Positions 1 through 11,928 of a DNA stretch of 64,000 bases are shown in pieces (position 1 is the first letter of the stretch; the number at the start of each line of letters is the position of its first letter). The notes below the pieces were generated by a model that did not search any database, was not told where the DNA came from, and worked only from the letters and a program-made list of their open reading frames with translations. The DNA is from Lepraria neglecta (lineage: Eukaryota; Ascomycota; Lecanoromycetes; Lecanorales; Stereocaulaceae), in the NCBI GenBank assembly GCA_033220425.1, contig CM065647.1, positions 3,348,001 to 3,412,000 on the forward strand, given 5' to 3'. The position numbers and the translations under genes are program-made.

Positions 1-2340
1 GCTTCGTCTATTCTATATTGAATCATCCCTTGTTCAAGGCCCGGTATTATATATATAAGATTAATCGTTATTTCACAGTTTTCTTTATATATAATAGTTC
101 CTCTTAGTAGTAGCTACTCTATCGCGTAGCTTTCTATAAGTATAATAAGGTTTTCGGCTTCTATATCTGTTTTAGCTTCTATTCTACCCTATACTAGGTA
201 GTATAGATTGAAGTCCCCTAGGGCTATATACTCGCCGTTTATATATTTCTCTATAACCTATAAGAGAAGTGGGAGGGTAGTTATTTTCGTATTCGGATTC
301 GGGTTATAGGTATTATAGATATAGACTGTTCTCCCCTCTCCCGTTTTTATATATAGTATAATTAGGTCCTCGGAGTAGATTATAGTATACTATAAAGCGA
401 GCGCCGTCGTTTTTCGTATATAGTAGTAGACTCTCGTTTCCTTATAGTTAGGGTATATTAGATAAAAGTTATCTTTATTAGGGTGATAGGTATGATTAAT
501 TTCTTTATTCCTCTATAGTTCCTAAATAGCGATTATATTATAGTTATTAGTATTTTCTTTTATAAAAAGAGATATTATAACCTCTCTTGATTTCCTTATA
601 TTATATTATAGAATAGTTAGCTATTCGGCCCGTTCTACTATTAACTAAGTTAGCTATTAGCGGTATCTATATTTGTATCCTCTTAGCTATTATCTTCTTC
701 TCCTAAGTCGCCTCCTCTTCTTTTCTTACTATTACCTATATTAATAGTCTTAATTCTTCTAGTATTACTGTCCCTCTCAGCCAGAGCTTCTTTCTAGGAA
801 CTATCATTTCTAATTAGTATTTAAGATCTTATTCCTATTCTTACAGGGGGTTATAGTACTATACTATTACTATTCGCTCTCGGATAACGGTTTAGGGTAG
901 TTTTTACTTCTAGAATTAGTCTAGTACTCTATAGGCCCCCTCTTATAGATAAGCTGCCTCCTCGACCCCAGGTTATAGCGCTTAGTCCTCCCTTAGAGGT
1001 ATTATTCTTGGTGTAAGTTACTCTTTCCTATTCGGGTGTCTGACTTATAGTTTATATCGAGGCCTTACTAATTTCATAAAAAGCTGGGGTACTAAGTCTC
1101 GCTGCTCTTATCCTTTTGATTTCCGACTTCTTTTTAATATATAACTTATCCTACGCTTTATAGGACCCTCTATATATGGTATATTTAATAGGTTTATCCT
1201 TAGGACATTCCCTGTAGTTATATACTTCTATATATCTTCCGTATATTTCTTTATTAGGGCACGATATTAATAAGTAACCATATTGCCAGTATACGAAGTA
1301 TTGCTTCGATCTATATATACGGTTATATACTATATATCGGTATATTATATTACTAATTGCTAGACCTTCCCTAATAGCTAAATTTGCTTATTCTACTATT
1401 CTATATTCTACTATAAGAGATACTATCTGCTAACCCTCTTTAGGCCTATTGAGATATCCTAACTATATAATATCTAGTTTTACTGTATCCTTGTTTTAAG
1501 TCTTGATATACTCTATTCCTTTTTCTATATCTATCGCGTTAAGATCTTTAATCCTTACCCCGTGTACTAGTACTCTATATATCTATACTACCGCTTTAGC
1601 TTTCTCGCTAAAAACCGATATCTATCCTTTCTATTCTCTGAGCTTTATCGCTTCTTCTTCTATAGCTATAGTAATTACTATATCTCCGCTAGGTAGAGTT
1701 CTTACTACCCTGATATCTTTAGTACTGATATTGTTGTTTCTAATATACTAGTTAACCTTTTCTGCCAGCGCTCGTAGTTCCTTTACTATATTCGCTTTAG
1801 AAGCTTCTTTATCGTTTATCCTAACGATAATCTCCGTGTTCTTATTATATAGTATAGGTAGAATCTATACTCTACTGATAGAGGAAGAGGGGGAGGAATA
1901 AGTAAACTGGCTGTCACGGAGCCTGCTGGCCACTCCGGCCCATAATAATGTAGTAGCTACGCTGTTCGTTGTATAGGATCCCGCTAGTTGGTTCTTAAGG
2001 ATAGTGAGCTTTTCGTCTATAGTATTATCTCTAGTAGTTATCTCTCTAGCTAGTTTTCTGACCTCATCCAGTACCGTTTGGATTCTGGGTTCCTGAGTCG
2101 TTTATTCCGTAAATGCTACTAGGGCTTGTAGCACTTCTTGGAGAGTATTTGAGGGAGGTTTCTATCTATTGGCAATATGGTTTAACCCGGTATTTGCTGC
2201 TTGCTATAGTATGATTGCGTACTCCTTATGGTCTGTAGGCATTTGGTCCCATACTGGCCAACGCGTCTTTTCCGTTATGACTGGGGTTAATTGGCAGTAA
2301 GACCCCCGCCAATTAGTTGAAGAGGTGACCGTTCTGAGCC
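1..2340 (-). mobile_element. RIP-mutated Tad1-like LINE (non-LTR retrotransposon), cut by window edge
   Basis: The sequence is saturated with TA dinucleotides and poor in CA and TG, while CG persists. That is the expected footprint of repeat-induced point mutation (CpA to TpA on both strands). Read on the minus strand, about 195-225 gives LGDFNL, the conserved endonuclease motif of Tad1-type ORF2. About 1180-1290 gives a decayed zinc-knuckle series (CPNKEIYGRYIEVYNYREC) typical of the C-terminus of ORF1. The order is therefore ORF1 (about 2.3-1.1 kb) followed by ORF2 running off the left edge. Many stops interrupt both frames. The short open frames here are by-products of the skewed composition. 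The right limit near 2340 is where base composition changes; no target duplication was found. Confidence 0.75.
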
Positions 2341-2410
2341 GATAGACGTGTTAATATTACGTGTTTAACCAAAAATCGATTTCGAGCGTAGGTGGAAGTT
2401 TTTTTTTTAA

Positions 2411-2556
2411 GGGTCTGGCTACATTAACCCCTTTGCTACGTTAACCCCCCCCCCCAAATGCGGTTAGCAACCCTAGCCCTAACTACCCTGCTGCACCCTG
2501 GAAGGGGCCCCGGGGCAACTGCTCCCGGGGCAGGCTCCAGGGGCCAAATGGCGGAG
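2411..2556 (+). repeat. Left terminal inverted repeat of the 796-base element
   Basis: This is the left arm of the inverted repeat. It contains a near-palindromic GC block around CCCCGGGGCAACTGCTCCCG that is also present in the right arm. Confidence 0.8.
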
Positions 2557-3060
2557 AACAGTTAGACTTTCGGTGGAGGTTGCGTTGGGAAAGGTACATA
2601 ATTTTCCTAGCAAATTACTACGTCTGACGTATGCGGCGCCCTCGATCACAAATAATCCTGACTTTGCTTTTATCCCAAGCTTATTTGTTTTGCTTCGGTA
2701 GGTGGTGACCGCATAGCCCTGTAGGCCTAGAAGGGTTAACCCGCTGAGTTATCACCCGCCCGGGCCGCCCTTGAACAGGGCCTAAAGCTGGTCGTTTGGG
2801 GGATGGCAATCGCCTCCGGAGATTTCGGATTGAGTCCGTCTCGGGCCTCAATTCAGCTCCCCGGAGGAGCCTCTTTAGGGCCCAACTGACAACTCAGGGG
2901 GTGAACCCTTCTATATGTTGCTTGATCAGGAGATAGAGCTCGTCCCAAGTGCCTGCTCGTAGGCCATCAGGCGGTGGTTACAGCTGCATAGGAAGTAATG
3001 TGGTGGATAAGGTGGACGAGAAGGTCGATGTTTTGGTGGTGGACGGTGGGGTGGCTTAGT

Positions 3061-3206
3061 CGGCATTTGGCCCCGAAGCTTGCCCCGGGAGCAGTTGCCC
3101 CGGGGTCACTTCCATGGTGTTGGGGGGCCGGTTAGGGCTAGGGTTGCTAACCACATTTTGGGGAGGGGGTTAACGTAGCAAAAGGGGGGTTAATGTAGCC
3201 AGACCC
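3061..3206 (-). repeat. Right terminal inverted repeat of the 796-base element
   Basis: The reverse complement matches the left arm from its outer end to the inner GGGGCCAAATG block. A few substitutions and small gaps show that the two arms have diverged slightly since insertion. Confidence 0.8.
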
Positions 3207-3331
3207 TTTTTTTAGTTGTAATTGCAACTTATTCAACAGGGCAACGTATTAGGAAGCCTCGCAAGGTTATTGAATAGTTAGCTAGCTAAATGGTATTGAA
3301 TAAGACGTTTTCTGCAATAAAATCGCTGCGG

Positions 3332-3364
3332 TGGCTACTCAGGGGGTTTGGCTACTTAGGGGGT
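3332..3364. repeat. Short tandem repeat, two 17-base units
   Basis: TGGCTACTCAGGGGGT is followed directly by TGGCTACTTAGGGGGT. It resembles the TGGCTAC start of the neighbouring element's ends and may be a scrap of a related repeat. The surrounding 3207-3849 region has no convincing gene. Confidence 0.5.
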
Positions 3365-3849
3365 GGATTCTTCTACTTACTTGACGAAATTGGAAATGCA
3401 CTGCTATTGCCTCTTTAATTCACAATGTGGAGCTTCTGGTGAGGGCTTCTACATTAAGCCACACCATCTGCATCTCATGGGCGGATTTTAGAGGCCTTCA
3501 GTCTTGACGTCCTCTAGCTATGTCGCGATGGCTTCAGAAAGCCGGCTTGCTGTCATTCCTCCCGACGTATCAGCAAACAGATATGTACCAACGAAATCCA
3601 TCAGGGTCAATTGATTGAGGCTCGCTGCCAGAACTTTTGCCAATGGAGTTGGCAGGTGCAGTTTTTTCAAATTTTAGGAACCCAGGCTCCATCAGCCAAC
3701 CATCTGCAGGTGACCAGACGCCAGCGCCCATTAACAAACCTCCTCTATAGGACTGCATATCGGCGCAGTATCCATAACGACAATATGTTTATCAGCCTCT
3801 CGAAGACCTGAAAGCAAATATCAGAGTCATTGAGCTTCTGCCTGGAACG

Positions 3850-5497
3850 TTGAGTGACGGATTCAGAATTCGCATCCTTGAAGGTTTCATCGACTCCGAT
3901 GCTCCTTACGAAGCCTTGTCTTATACATGGGCACCTGTAGAACCTGCGAGATGCATTGAAATAGATGCTCAACAAAAACGTTGCCTCGTCATCGAGTCGA
4001 ATCTTTTTACTGCTTTATTCCATCTTCGACACCCCAGTCACTGCCGCAGACTATGGATTGATGCCATCTGTATCAACCAACAGGACGTTTCAGAACGAAA
4101 CAATCAGGTTGCTTTGATGAGAGACGTTTACAGTCATGCGAAGCAGGTGATCGTTTGGCTTGGGATTGAGCCAGACGACGAGGATCAGGAGTCATCACTT
4201 GAAGCACATCCAGCAGGGAGAGCGAATGTCCACAGAATGGATAGTCTAGATCTACGGGAGTCTGACCTGTCTACTCAAAAGTATATCATGGTAGTGTTCA
4301 GGAGCCAATGGTTCATACGCGCGTGGCTGCTTCAGGAGATAGTTCAGGCCCGCAGAATCATATTTCGATATGGAGGGACGAAGATAATCTGGCCGAAAAT
4401 CATGTGGCTGGCCGAATCAATAGACGGAGAAGCATGGGAGGTCTCCGAGGAAGCCGAATTTTACTTGCAATCGGCCAGGCTTGTTCTTTCCTTGAAAACA
4501 TGCCGACAGACACGCACAAGCCATGCTGCGATACCAGACGATACGAACCCTACACTCGATCCTTTTAAGTAGAAACATCGACTAGGAAAAGCTTTCATAC
4601 AACTAGAAGACGCTACCTACAAGGTTTGCGATGCACAATGTACTGAACCAAAAGACAAGGTCTTTTCAGCACTCTCTTTGGTACCAAATGGAGACGGCGG
4701 TCTTCTATTCTTCCCTGATTACCGGCTTTCGGCTATGGAGATTCAGAACATGTTAGCGAAGTCTTCGATGCTTGAGTATCGCTCTTTGAAGGTCCTTAGT
4801 ATGTGGAGCACACAACCAAGAAGATATCCCTGCCATCATGGGCACCACGACTGAGCGCCATCACTAAGCTCTCGGAAAGCTAGACTGAAGGAAACAAGGA
4901 TTCTGAGCAAGACCTGAAAGCGGAAGTCTCCTTTAAATTACAAACCAAGGCACGGAGGTCCCGTGCCTGAGAGGTACAATCATGCTGGAAGTTTCACGCG
5001 TCAGCAGTGGGAGAGTCACATCGTATGATTCTTCTTCCCTACGCTGGCCACGAATCGGACTCGAGGATGATGATGTCGAAGCTTTCGAACAACATCAAGT
5101 CCGGTGGGACACGCTTCCCTCAACCATCTCTGGACGTAGGCTCGTCAACGGTTCATTCTACGGAGTAAGATCTGCTCTTGACGATGATGGCGACTATCCA
5201 GATCCCTACGAAAGTACTAATCTGCTAATAGCTTGGCACGGGGATAGTAAGCCAACCTTAAGTGCAATTCTTCATGGGTGTCGGGGGGCAATAACACATG
5301 CAGGCTTTCATGCCATTGTTCCAGAGGCTACCCAGCGAGGAGATTTCGTTGCATCGTTCCATGGCATCCGTTTGCCGTTCGTGGTACGACTGCGACGTAA
5401 TCCTATCAGCAATGCCGATTTCTACGTACTCGCTGACATGGATTGGATGAATTTTGAGGAGCAGAAGGACTGCCTGACAGATGTTATGATTGTATGA
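3850..5497 (+). pseudogene. Broken HET-domain (heterokaryon incompatibility) gene
   Basis: The first block encodes a clear HET domain: YEALSYTWAP, then LRRLWIDAICINQ-like (RRLWIDAICINQQDVSERN) and the VIVWLG stretch. Further along, a PKDKVFSALSLV...PDY stretch is the usual mid-protein HET motif. The last block (about 4982-5497) ends with a GDFVASFHGIRLPFVVR segment like the C-terminus of HET proteins. The order is right for one gene of about 540 residues, but the frame is interrupted more than once, so a full-length product is not expected. In the family, HET domains act in non-self recognition and cell death after hyphal fusion. The neighbours are also decayed, which fits an accessory island. 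Confidence 0.8.
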
Positions 5498-6042
5498 GGA
5501 TGACTGGTTGTACTTATACTATTTCTCATGCGAATTTGATACGTGAAACACCCCTTCGTTGTAGACGACATCTTAGTTTTGATGTCCTGGCCGCAGGGGA
5601 ATCAGGATATGCTTGATTGATTGGTCCAACTAGGATGGACTGTGGTTGGTGGCAGGTGCTAAGGGAGCCACGCATACTGCAACGAAAATGGTGTCGGGTG
5701 TCAGCTGCCGCCTTTCGAAGCGTAGACTGTGAGGCTGATACCCCGCATCTTCGCCATTTTCTGAGCCTTTGTTGCGATTATGTTCTCTCGTCCCAACCTG
5801 AAATTGTGCTCCTCGCTTTCCTGTCTATCTGCATATCGGGGTGAGCACAAAGTCTAAGACGTTCTTGCACTCAATCCTCGGCACGAACTTCTTTCGAGCA
5901 GAGACACTCCGTTGCCCTAATGTACTACAATAGCTCGGGATTTCATTGCATATATTGACAATGCGGTCCCTATTACTGGAGACCTTCAGAGATACCCAAA
6001 GCCTGCAGCTCCTGCTTCCAAAGGCGTGGCAATTCACAGCCA

Positions 6043-7926
6043 GTGCCACGGACGGTACAGTACAGTGATAATACTGATACATCAGGCTCTGTATCTACAG
6101 ATTTTACAGGGGCTTCTAGCTCGTTAGCCTTCAGGGAAGCTGGTTCTGAAGGTACCGAAAGCAAGCTCGAGCATGTCGAACCTTATGATCACACTGAAAC
6201 ATCCTTCGAGAATGACGAGGCCTGGGCAGAGATATCTATATCACGCCCGAGACAGCCAGCAGAGTCACCATGGGTACCGGGGCCTATACCTGAGGGCGAT
6301 TTACTTCGGAATGCTACTCGTCCTCATGGTGATCAAAGCGACTCGAATAGGAGAAGTAATGAACGCAGAGAAGGCGACACGGAGGACTTCTTCGAATATG
6401 AAGTGTCTGGAATTGACGAAACGTGTGAGCAAGGATCTACCACTCAGCTTTCGAGGCAGAACAGCGAGAACAGCGAGTCAGAAAGTATGAACGCCATTGA
6501 GAATGATGAGATGGACAACGGAGACGAAACCGCCTCCGATCATGAAGGCTATAAGGAAGAGTTGTCTGACCGCAAGGGGGAGCAAACGCTTGGAGAGAGC
6601 AACGTGGAGCCGACGCGCACGAGCGAGAAGACAGAATCAGTCTTTGAGGAGAGCCCTACATTACCGCCTTTTCTACATGCTCAGCTCTCACAGACTCGTA
6701 CTCTTATCTCGCGTCCCTTCGAACGAACGCTTGCAGCGGGGAAGAAGCGCGTGAGGTCGCAATGTGTAAGGAGGCTTTTACTCAGGACATTCTCCCTTAT
6801 TCTATATCGGCATAGAATCAATCTTGAATGCTGCCTGGCAATGGTGTAGCGGTGCGGTCACAATCTGTACGATGATTTTACAGAACTTCGTCCCGGCGCT
6901 CTTGCGGAACTAGAGCAGAACCTGAATGCTCACGCAGGCTTCTATCGGTGCAATCCAATTCTCAAAATCCCGGTACGGACTTTGGCAACGCTCGTGGCAA
7001 GAAATCTCGAAGTGATGGCCAGGGCTTGACCTGGTGGCCTTGGATGACGTGCAGAGACCTGTCCCCATCACTCCCTTTACACGAACGCCAGGCCCTTCCA
7101 AATCAACTTCCTTGCCAGCCGCCACTTCCCAACTCCGTCGAGAAGTTATTTCTCCTCCTATGCATACTATACCGTAAATCAGCAAACAAGGTACACGTGT
7201 AGGACGTGAAATGCATATCATCAGCTCAAGAACTCTTCCACGGACTGCGAGCTCTCTACCATAGAGTCAGGACGAACCGATTTGCTTTCTTCTCCCCAAT
7301 GGCCCTTAAAAGCATTCGCTTCGTTTGCTTCGAAGCCTACTGCAGCAAGCTTGTGGACGTGCGTAAACCCCCCGACATTCCTGACGAATCTAAAAAAAAA
7401 CGAGTACCTCTATCTCCCCATGCCTGCGGACTTCGTCCCACCAATAGGTGAAAACCACTTGATGCATCTATATAGGTATCCAAGAGAGGCGGAAGATACG
7501 GGAGACTGCCTTAGCAAGATCCCGAAGAGACTGGGTGAATTGTCAATACTCCCTTAGGGATGCAACATTGGATGGGGCCTCCAGTGTGTGGAAGGTTTGG
7601 ACTGGATAAAATTATGGGCCTTGGGCTTTATCGGATTCTTGGCTAGTTCAACGCTCGGATTACTATGGTCTGCGCTAAAATACGACGTCCAGAGTGGATT
7701 CGCAGTTGCGGCGTGTATGGTGATGGGCTTGTTCTTTACCACTGGCATAGTCCAGGCGGCATATGAACCGAAAGGGGATTGTGAGACTGGGAGTTTGATG
7801 TTGTTTCTACGAGCGCGTTGCAAGAATAGCAGCAGTACTGTTTTCGAGGGAGACATATCACGACCTGACGAATATGCTACTGATTCCGCTTTATGCTGTC
7901 ACATCGCTCTGTTGACTGCGGAATGA
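6043..7926 (+). pseudogene. Decayed copy A of a fungal membrane-protein family (acidic N-terminus, Cys motif, two-helix C-terminus)
   Basis: The first 241 residues are acidic and Ser/Glu-rich (disordered) and end in GKKRVRSQC. Splicing out 6766-6849 (GTAAGG donor, TAG acceptor) joins this to RCGHNLYDDFTELRPGALAE, a Cys motif that is shared with the two other copies in this window. Downstream come FLLLC..., FVCFEAYCSKLVDVRK, ADFVPPIGENHLMHLY and a hydrophobic pair of helices (LWALGFIGFLASSTLGLLW; AVAACMVMGLFFTTGIVQA). Several stops and frame changes separate these blocks, so this copy is dead. It stands in inverted orientation to copy B, the two C-terminal ends being only about 90 bases apart. 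I know the family only as unnamed proteins in Pezizomycotina; its function is unknown. Confidence 0.65.
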
Positions 7927-8019
7927 AGAAGGACATTAACACTCAATACAATTTTCTGACATACTTGCGGTCCTCGGATAGCCGCTCCCAGTTCCCAAGC
8001 AGTCACAATACTGCCTCAA

Positions 8020-10000
8020 TCATGCAGGTTCCACAGCTGACTGTACGACCCCAGCCGTGAAAGTCAATCCTACCATCATGCAAGCCACAATTGCAGGGCC
8101 TCCCTGAACATCATCCCTTAACCTGGCCCAAGCTATACCAAAAGCAATACTCAACAAGAACCCCAACATTCCTAACATCCAAAGCTTGGTCCAATGTAGA
8201 CCCTCGACGAAATAAATGCACCATCCTATGCCCGTCCCCCGTCCGGGACACATTCCTAAGCGCTCTCGAATTTTCTTAGGGACCTTATCCAGGCAAACTG
8301 CGGAATTTTCTGCATCTTCAGGGTGATCGAACAAATGCATGAGATGATTTTCACCGACCGGAGGGATCACCTCGGCTGGCATTGGCCGGTAACGATATTC
8401 ATTTTTTAGAACTTGGCGGAGAGATGTCGTGGGTCTTTCGAATATCGACTAGTTCGCTTGGGTATGCCTCAAAAGGGACAAATTGAATATTCTTCAGTTG
8501 ATACAGCGAACCTAGGGATAGCCACCGGCCCCTCAGAGAGCGGTAATGCGTCTTGAGGCTTGCGAAGAAGAGCTGGTCGGAAGATAGAGTGCAAACGTCC
8601 ATGTGGACCAGTTTCGTGGCGCGCTTCCGGTGAGGAACCCAGAGGAGGAGGAAGAGATTTTCCGGTCGAGGTAGAGCTGGAGCTTCAGGATGTTCACTGA
8701 GCACGTTTTGAAGCCTTTGCATAGGTAGTGAAGGTGTGGAGCTGATCGAGTGCGGCCTTCGACTCGAAGACGTGGCTGGCAGGCCAGTCACTGAGCCCGT
8801 TGTTTGACTGGGAGGCTGTCCTTCTTCACCATCTTGACCTGGATTCTGATACTGGACCCTGTCACCACCTCTGTTTAACGTTTGCTCTAAATTTTTGGCG
8901 TCATCAGGCCGAAGTTCTCGTCATACAAGCTGCGGCCGCATCTCTAGTCTGACACATCAGCGTTTTACGATTTCAGATATCACGACGATGTCCTTTGCAT
9001 GGCTGCATACGCATCTCCACCGAATACGCTTTCAACCTTCCTCTAATGGTTTTTCGATTCTAGTGGAGGAAATATTCAGGAATCGTCTTGAGCCAAGTTC
9101 AGTCGAAACGCTGACACTGAACTTGAATCCAAAGATGTTCATCTCATACTAATCTTCTTTTATCTTGCCTTTAAGATCCTCGAAGGATTCAGAGGCGATT
9201 TTGGGAGCGGAAGGTGTGGATGACTTCAGCTGTCGTGAAGGAGACTGTGTATTCATTTGATTCTCGTTCCCAGGGAAATTCTGCAAGACGGGCATCTCGA
9301 GAGGGTTGCTCGTTGCTGAATTCGGTGGTAATGCATCATCGTTCCTGTCCACAACATTCATTTGCAATTGAGCTGCCTGCGACTTGTCTATTGACTCTGT
9401 CTGATGGGTCTTCAAGTCCTTCCATGGCTTCCTATCTTGTCCAGTCAATACGAGCTAATCTGCGTGGGCTAACCTTGGCGGAAGCTCAAACGGAAAAGTT
9501 GTGGAAGGAGAGCTCGCAAGATGTTTAGTCAACAGGGACTTGCCTGGAGTCGATGGTGGCCCAGCTGTTGGAAGTTTTGTGTTTGATGCGTGCTCCGATG
9601 CGTCCGGCGAACGCTTCCCGGAGCTTTTTGGCTCCATCAATTGAGAATTGTCCTCCTCTAAAAGCCCGAGGCTGAGCCCGCTCCGAGGGTGCACCTTTCT
9701 CCTCATTCCTCCCCCTTATCCTGCCCCAGACTGATCGGTTTCTTGCTCAGTCGCGGTACGAGCATGCTTACTACAGTTATACATAACCAGCACCTCTCTC
9801 GTGTGGACTTCACGACCGCGTCTCCTGTAGTTTGAGCATACATTTACTTGGTGTTTGTAATATAAGCAGCTGCAATCGGCGTAGCGTTCGGTGACTTGGA
9901 AACACATCTTGAAACAATAATTGCAATAGCTTGTCCCCCCCAAATTAAGAAGATATATCCTACAGCAACAGACTCACGGTGGGACTAGACTCTTCAACAT
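8020..10000 (-). pseudogene. Decayed copy B of the same family, with Cys-rich N-terminus
   Basis: Read on the minus strand, a possible first exon (10000, MLKSLVPP) is followed by a Cys-rich block (YCNYCFKMCF...ADCSCLYY...VCSNYRRRG; about 9940-9722) that looks metal-binding. A Ser/Pro-rich linker follows (9706-9149), then a Cys motif CGRSLYDE (about 8940) and a C-terminal domain: NLFLLLWVPHRKRATKLVHM, then MPAEVIPPVGENHLMHLF and two helices ending at 8020. The frame shifts after the Cys motif and again before MPAEVIPPVGEN, so the gene is broken. It is closely similar to copy C. The Cys-rich N-terminus differs from the acidic N-terminus of copy A, so the conserved part is the C-terminal half. 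Confidence 0.6.
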
Positions 10001-10604
10001 ATTTACCGTCTGATCCAATGCCAACTCTTCCGCAAAGTCGGGCGCTTTTCAGCCTTGGTGGCTGTGTGGACATAGCCCAGCCAATCGGAAGCCACAGTCA
10101 AAGTTTACAGTTCTAGTATGCCAAAACTTATTGCCACAGTCAGCAGCGCTTTTAAAAATCCCAATGACTTATCTATTGACAATATAAGGACGTAAGATCA
10201 AACCAACGTCGAGGTTACAGAAGTTTTAACATGGAGAGGATAAACTTATTCGTAGCTCTGCTAACAACTAAACCGGCACTTTGTTAACTCCTTTGCTTGT
10301 CATATTCATGCTCTTTTGAACCTAGTATTCATTAGATTTGTATCTTTTCGCGTTACTGCTCTCCAAACCCATTTTGCACCTATATCGTAAGCTAAATCTA
10401 TATGTTCTGGTACCACTGCTTCCTGAATTAAGGCATCTAAAACTTGCTGAAGTGCAAGGATGCATTATTCTTCACAATAACATGATAGAAATATGCGAAT
10501 TCCTAGTCTACTAGACGTTGCAACACCGATTACGTTCTCATCTGTCTCAGCTCTTTGGCAAATTGCCTCGGAATTCATCTGGTCTACCACAAGCATTGCC
10601 CCGT

Positions 10605-11700
10605 TCATTTCGTCTCCAGCGTTACTTGCAACATCCCAGTAATAAATGTCATAGCCGCCAGTACAAAGGCAGCGACCCCAAATCCTCCCTGCACGTCGTC
10701 TCTCTTGATGGACCAAGCCATGCCAAAAGCTGCACTGAGAAACAAACCGAGCAACCCAAAGATGCAAATCTTCTTGATATTCAGACCCTCGCTGAAATTG
10801 ACACCCCGACCTATTCGCTGTGAACAGGTCAAGCGTTCACGCAGCTTCTTGGGAACTCTATCGAGACAGAAAGCGTCGTCATCGGCTTCCTCGGGATGGT
10901 CATAGAGATGCATGAGTATGTTTTCGCCTACAGGGGGAATGGCTTCAGCTGGTATAGGGCAATAGAGGTAATCATCTCTATTCTCGGGGGGCAGGTCATT
11001 GGTCTTTCGGATGTCAACGAGTCCATTTTTGTGGAGTTCGAATTGCACGAATTGTATGCGAGTGAGTTGCTTCAGGGATAACCATGTCCATCGTCCTCTC
11101 ATGGGACAGTAATGCGACCTGAGTTCTGCGAACAATATTTGGTCTGAGCGAAGAGCACGCACGTCCATGTGAACTAATTTTGCGGCCCATCTGAGGTGTG
11201 GAATACAAAGAAGGAGGAAAATCTTTTCAGATGGCCAAGACGTATTTCCTGCTTCCGTGTCTTGATCTGCGGTGTGTTCCGGTTGCTCTATAGGGAGTGA
11301 TGGCAGTTTATTCGAGTTGGACTTCCATTGGAACGAACCATCTTGATCTCCGATTGCCACGCTTCAAAGTCTGACGATCACCACCTTGACTGCTTTGAGA
11401 TCCACTACCACTTCGGTTCACATATCTACGATTGACTGAAAAGCGTGCGTTAAGTTCCAACTCAAGCTCCGCAGCAGCTCCCGGGCGAACCTTCTGGAAG
11501 TCATTGTACAGGGGACGACCACATTTCTGCTCTCAACGTCAGCACACATAGCAAAAGCACAGCCGCCAAATAAATTCACGCATATCTAACGGACTCGTTT
11601 CTTGCCTTTTACAAGAGGCGGCTCCATGTAGCGACTAAGTCATGAGCGAGCTGGGAAGATATTGAATACAGCTGTCTTGGAAGGCGTCCGCGGAATAGCG
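10605..11700 (-). pseudogene. Copy C of the same family; C-terminal 251 codons intact, upstream part damaged
   Basis: The open frame 11360-10605 reads through the whole C-terminal domain. It contains KIFLLLCIPHLRWAAKLVHM, a RGRWTWLSLKQLTRIQFVQF stretch, PAEAIPPVGENILMHLYDHP, KKLRERL, and two hydrophobic helices (ICIFGLLGLFLSAAFGMAW; GVAAFVLAAMTFITGMLQV). Upstream in other frames lie the Cys motif KCGRPLYNDFQKVRPGAAAE (about 11530-11460) and GKKRVR (about 11610). The latter has a stop where the family has Trp, and the frame to the main block is off unless a very short intron is used. A truncated protein is possible. Of the three copies it is the least damaged. Confidence 0.6.
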
Positions 11701-11928
11701 CAGGCAAATATACCAGCCTGAAGAATATATTGTTAAGATTCAAGGTGTAAACGTTTCGTATTATCTACAAAGGAGAGCTTTAGTGTCAACTTACCAATGC
11801 AAAAGCCACAATATCCCTGGTTCTGAACTTGAAATCTCGCTCAGACGAATCGCTGAGCAGTCTGTCGCATCCGCTTCAAGAACGGTGATTAAATGATCCC
11901 TTCGAGTGATCCATCATCAACGAAGATA

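Larger units (their letters stand above)
2411..3206. mobile_element. Non-autonomous DNA element with 146-base terminal inverted repeats
   Basis: The ends are inverted copies of each other. Both start GGGTCTGGCTACATTAACCC and stay alignable for about 146 bases (2411-2556 against the reverse complement of 3061-3206), with small differences such as the length of a C run. The middle (about 2557-3060) has no open frame of note and no transposase. CA and TG dinucleotides are normal, unlike the LINE next door, so this copy escaped RIP. Poly-T/poly-A flanks the ends, and an exact target duplication cannot be read. Superfamily unknown. Confidence 0.8.

Noticed and set aside
1503-1751. 82-codon plus-strand open frame rich in Ile/Ser/Leu
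   Set aside because: It lies inside the RIP-mutated LINE, antisense to its ORF1 region, and its composition is explained by TA enrichment.
3120-3160. TTAGGG-like stretch (GGTTAGGGCTAGGGTTGCTAACC) suggesting telomere sequence
   Set aside because: It is part of the inverted repeat arm of the 796-base element and occurs in both arms; it is not a tandem telomere array.
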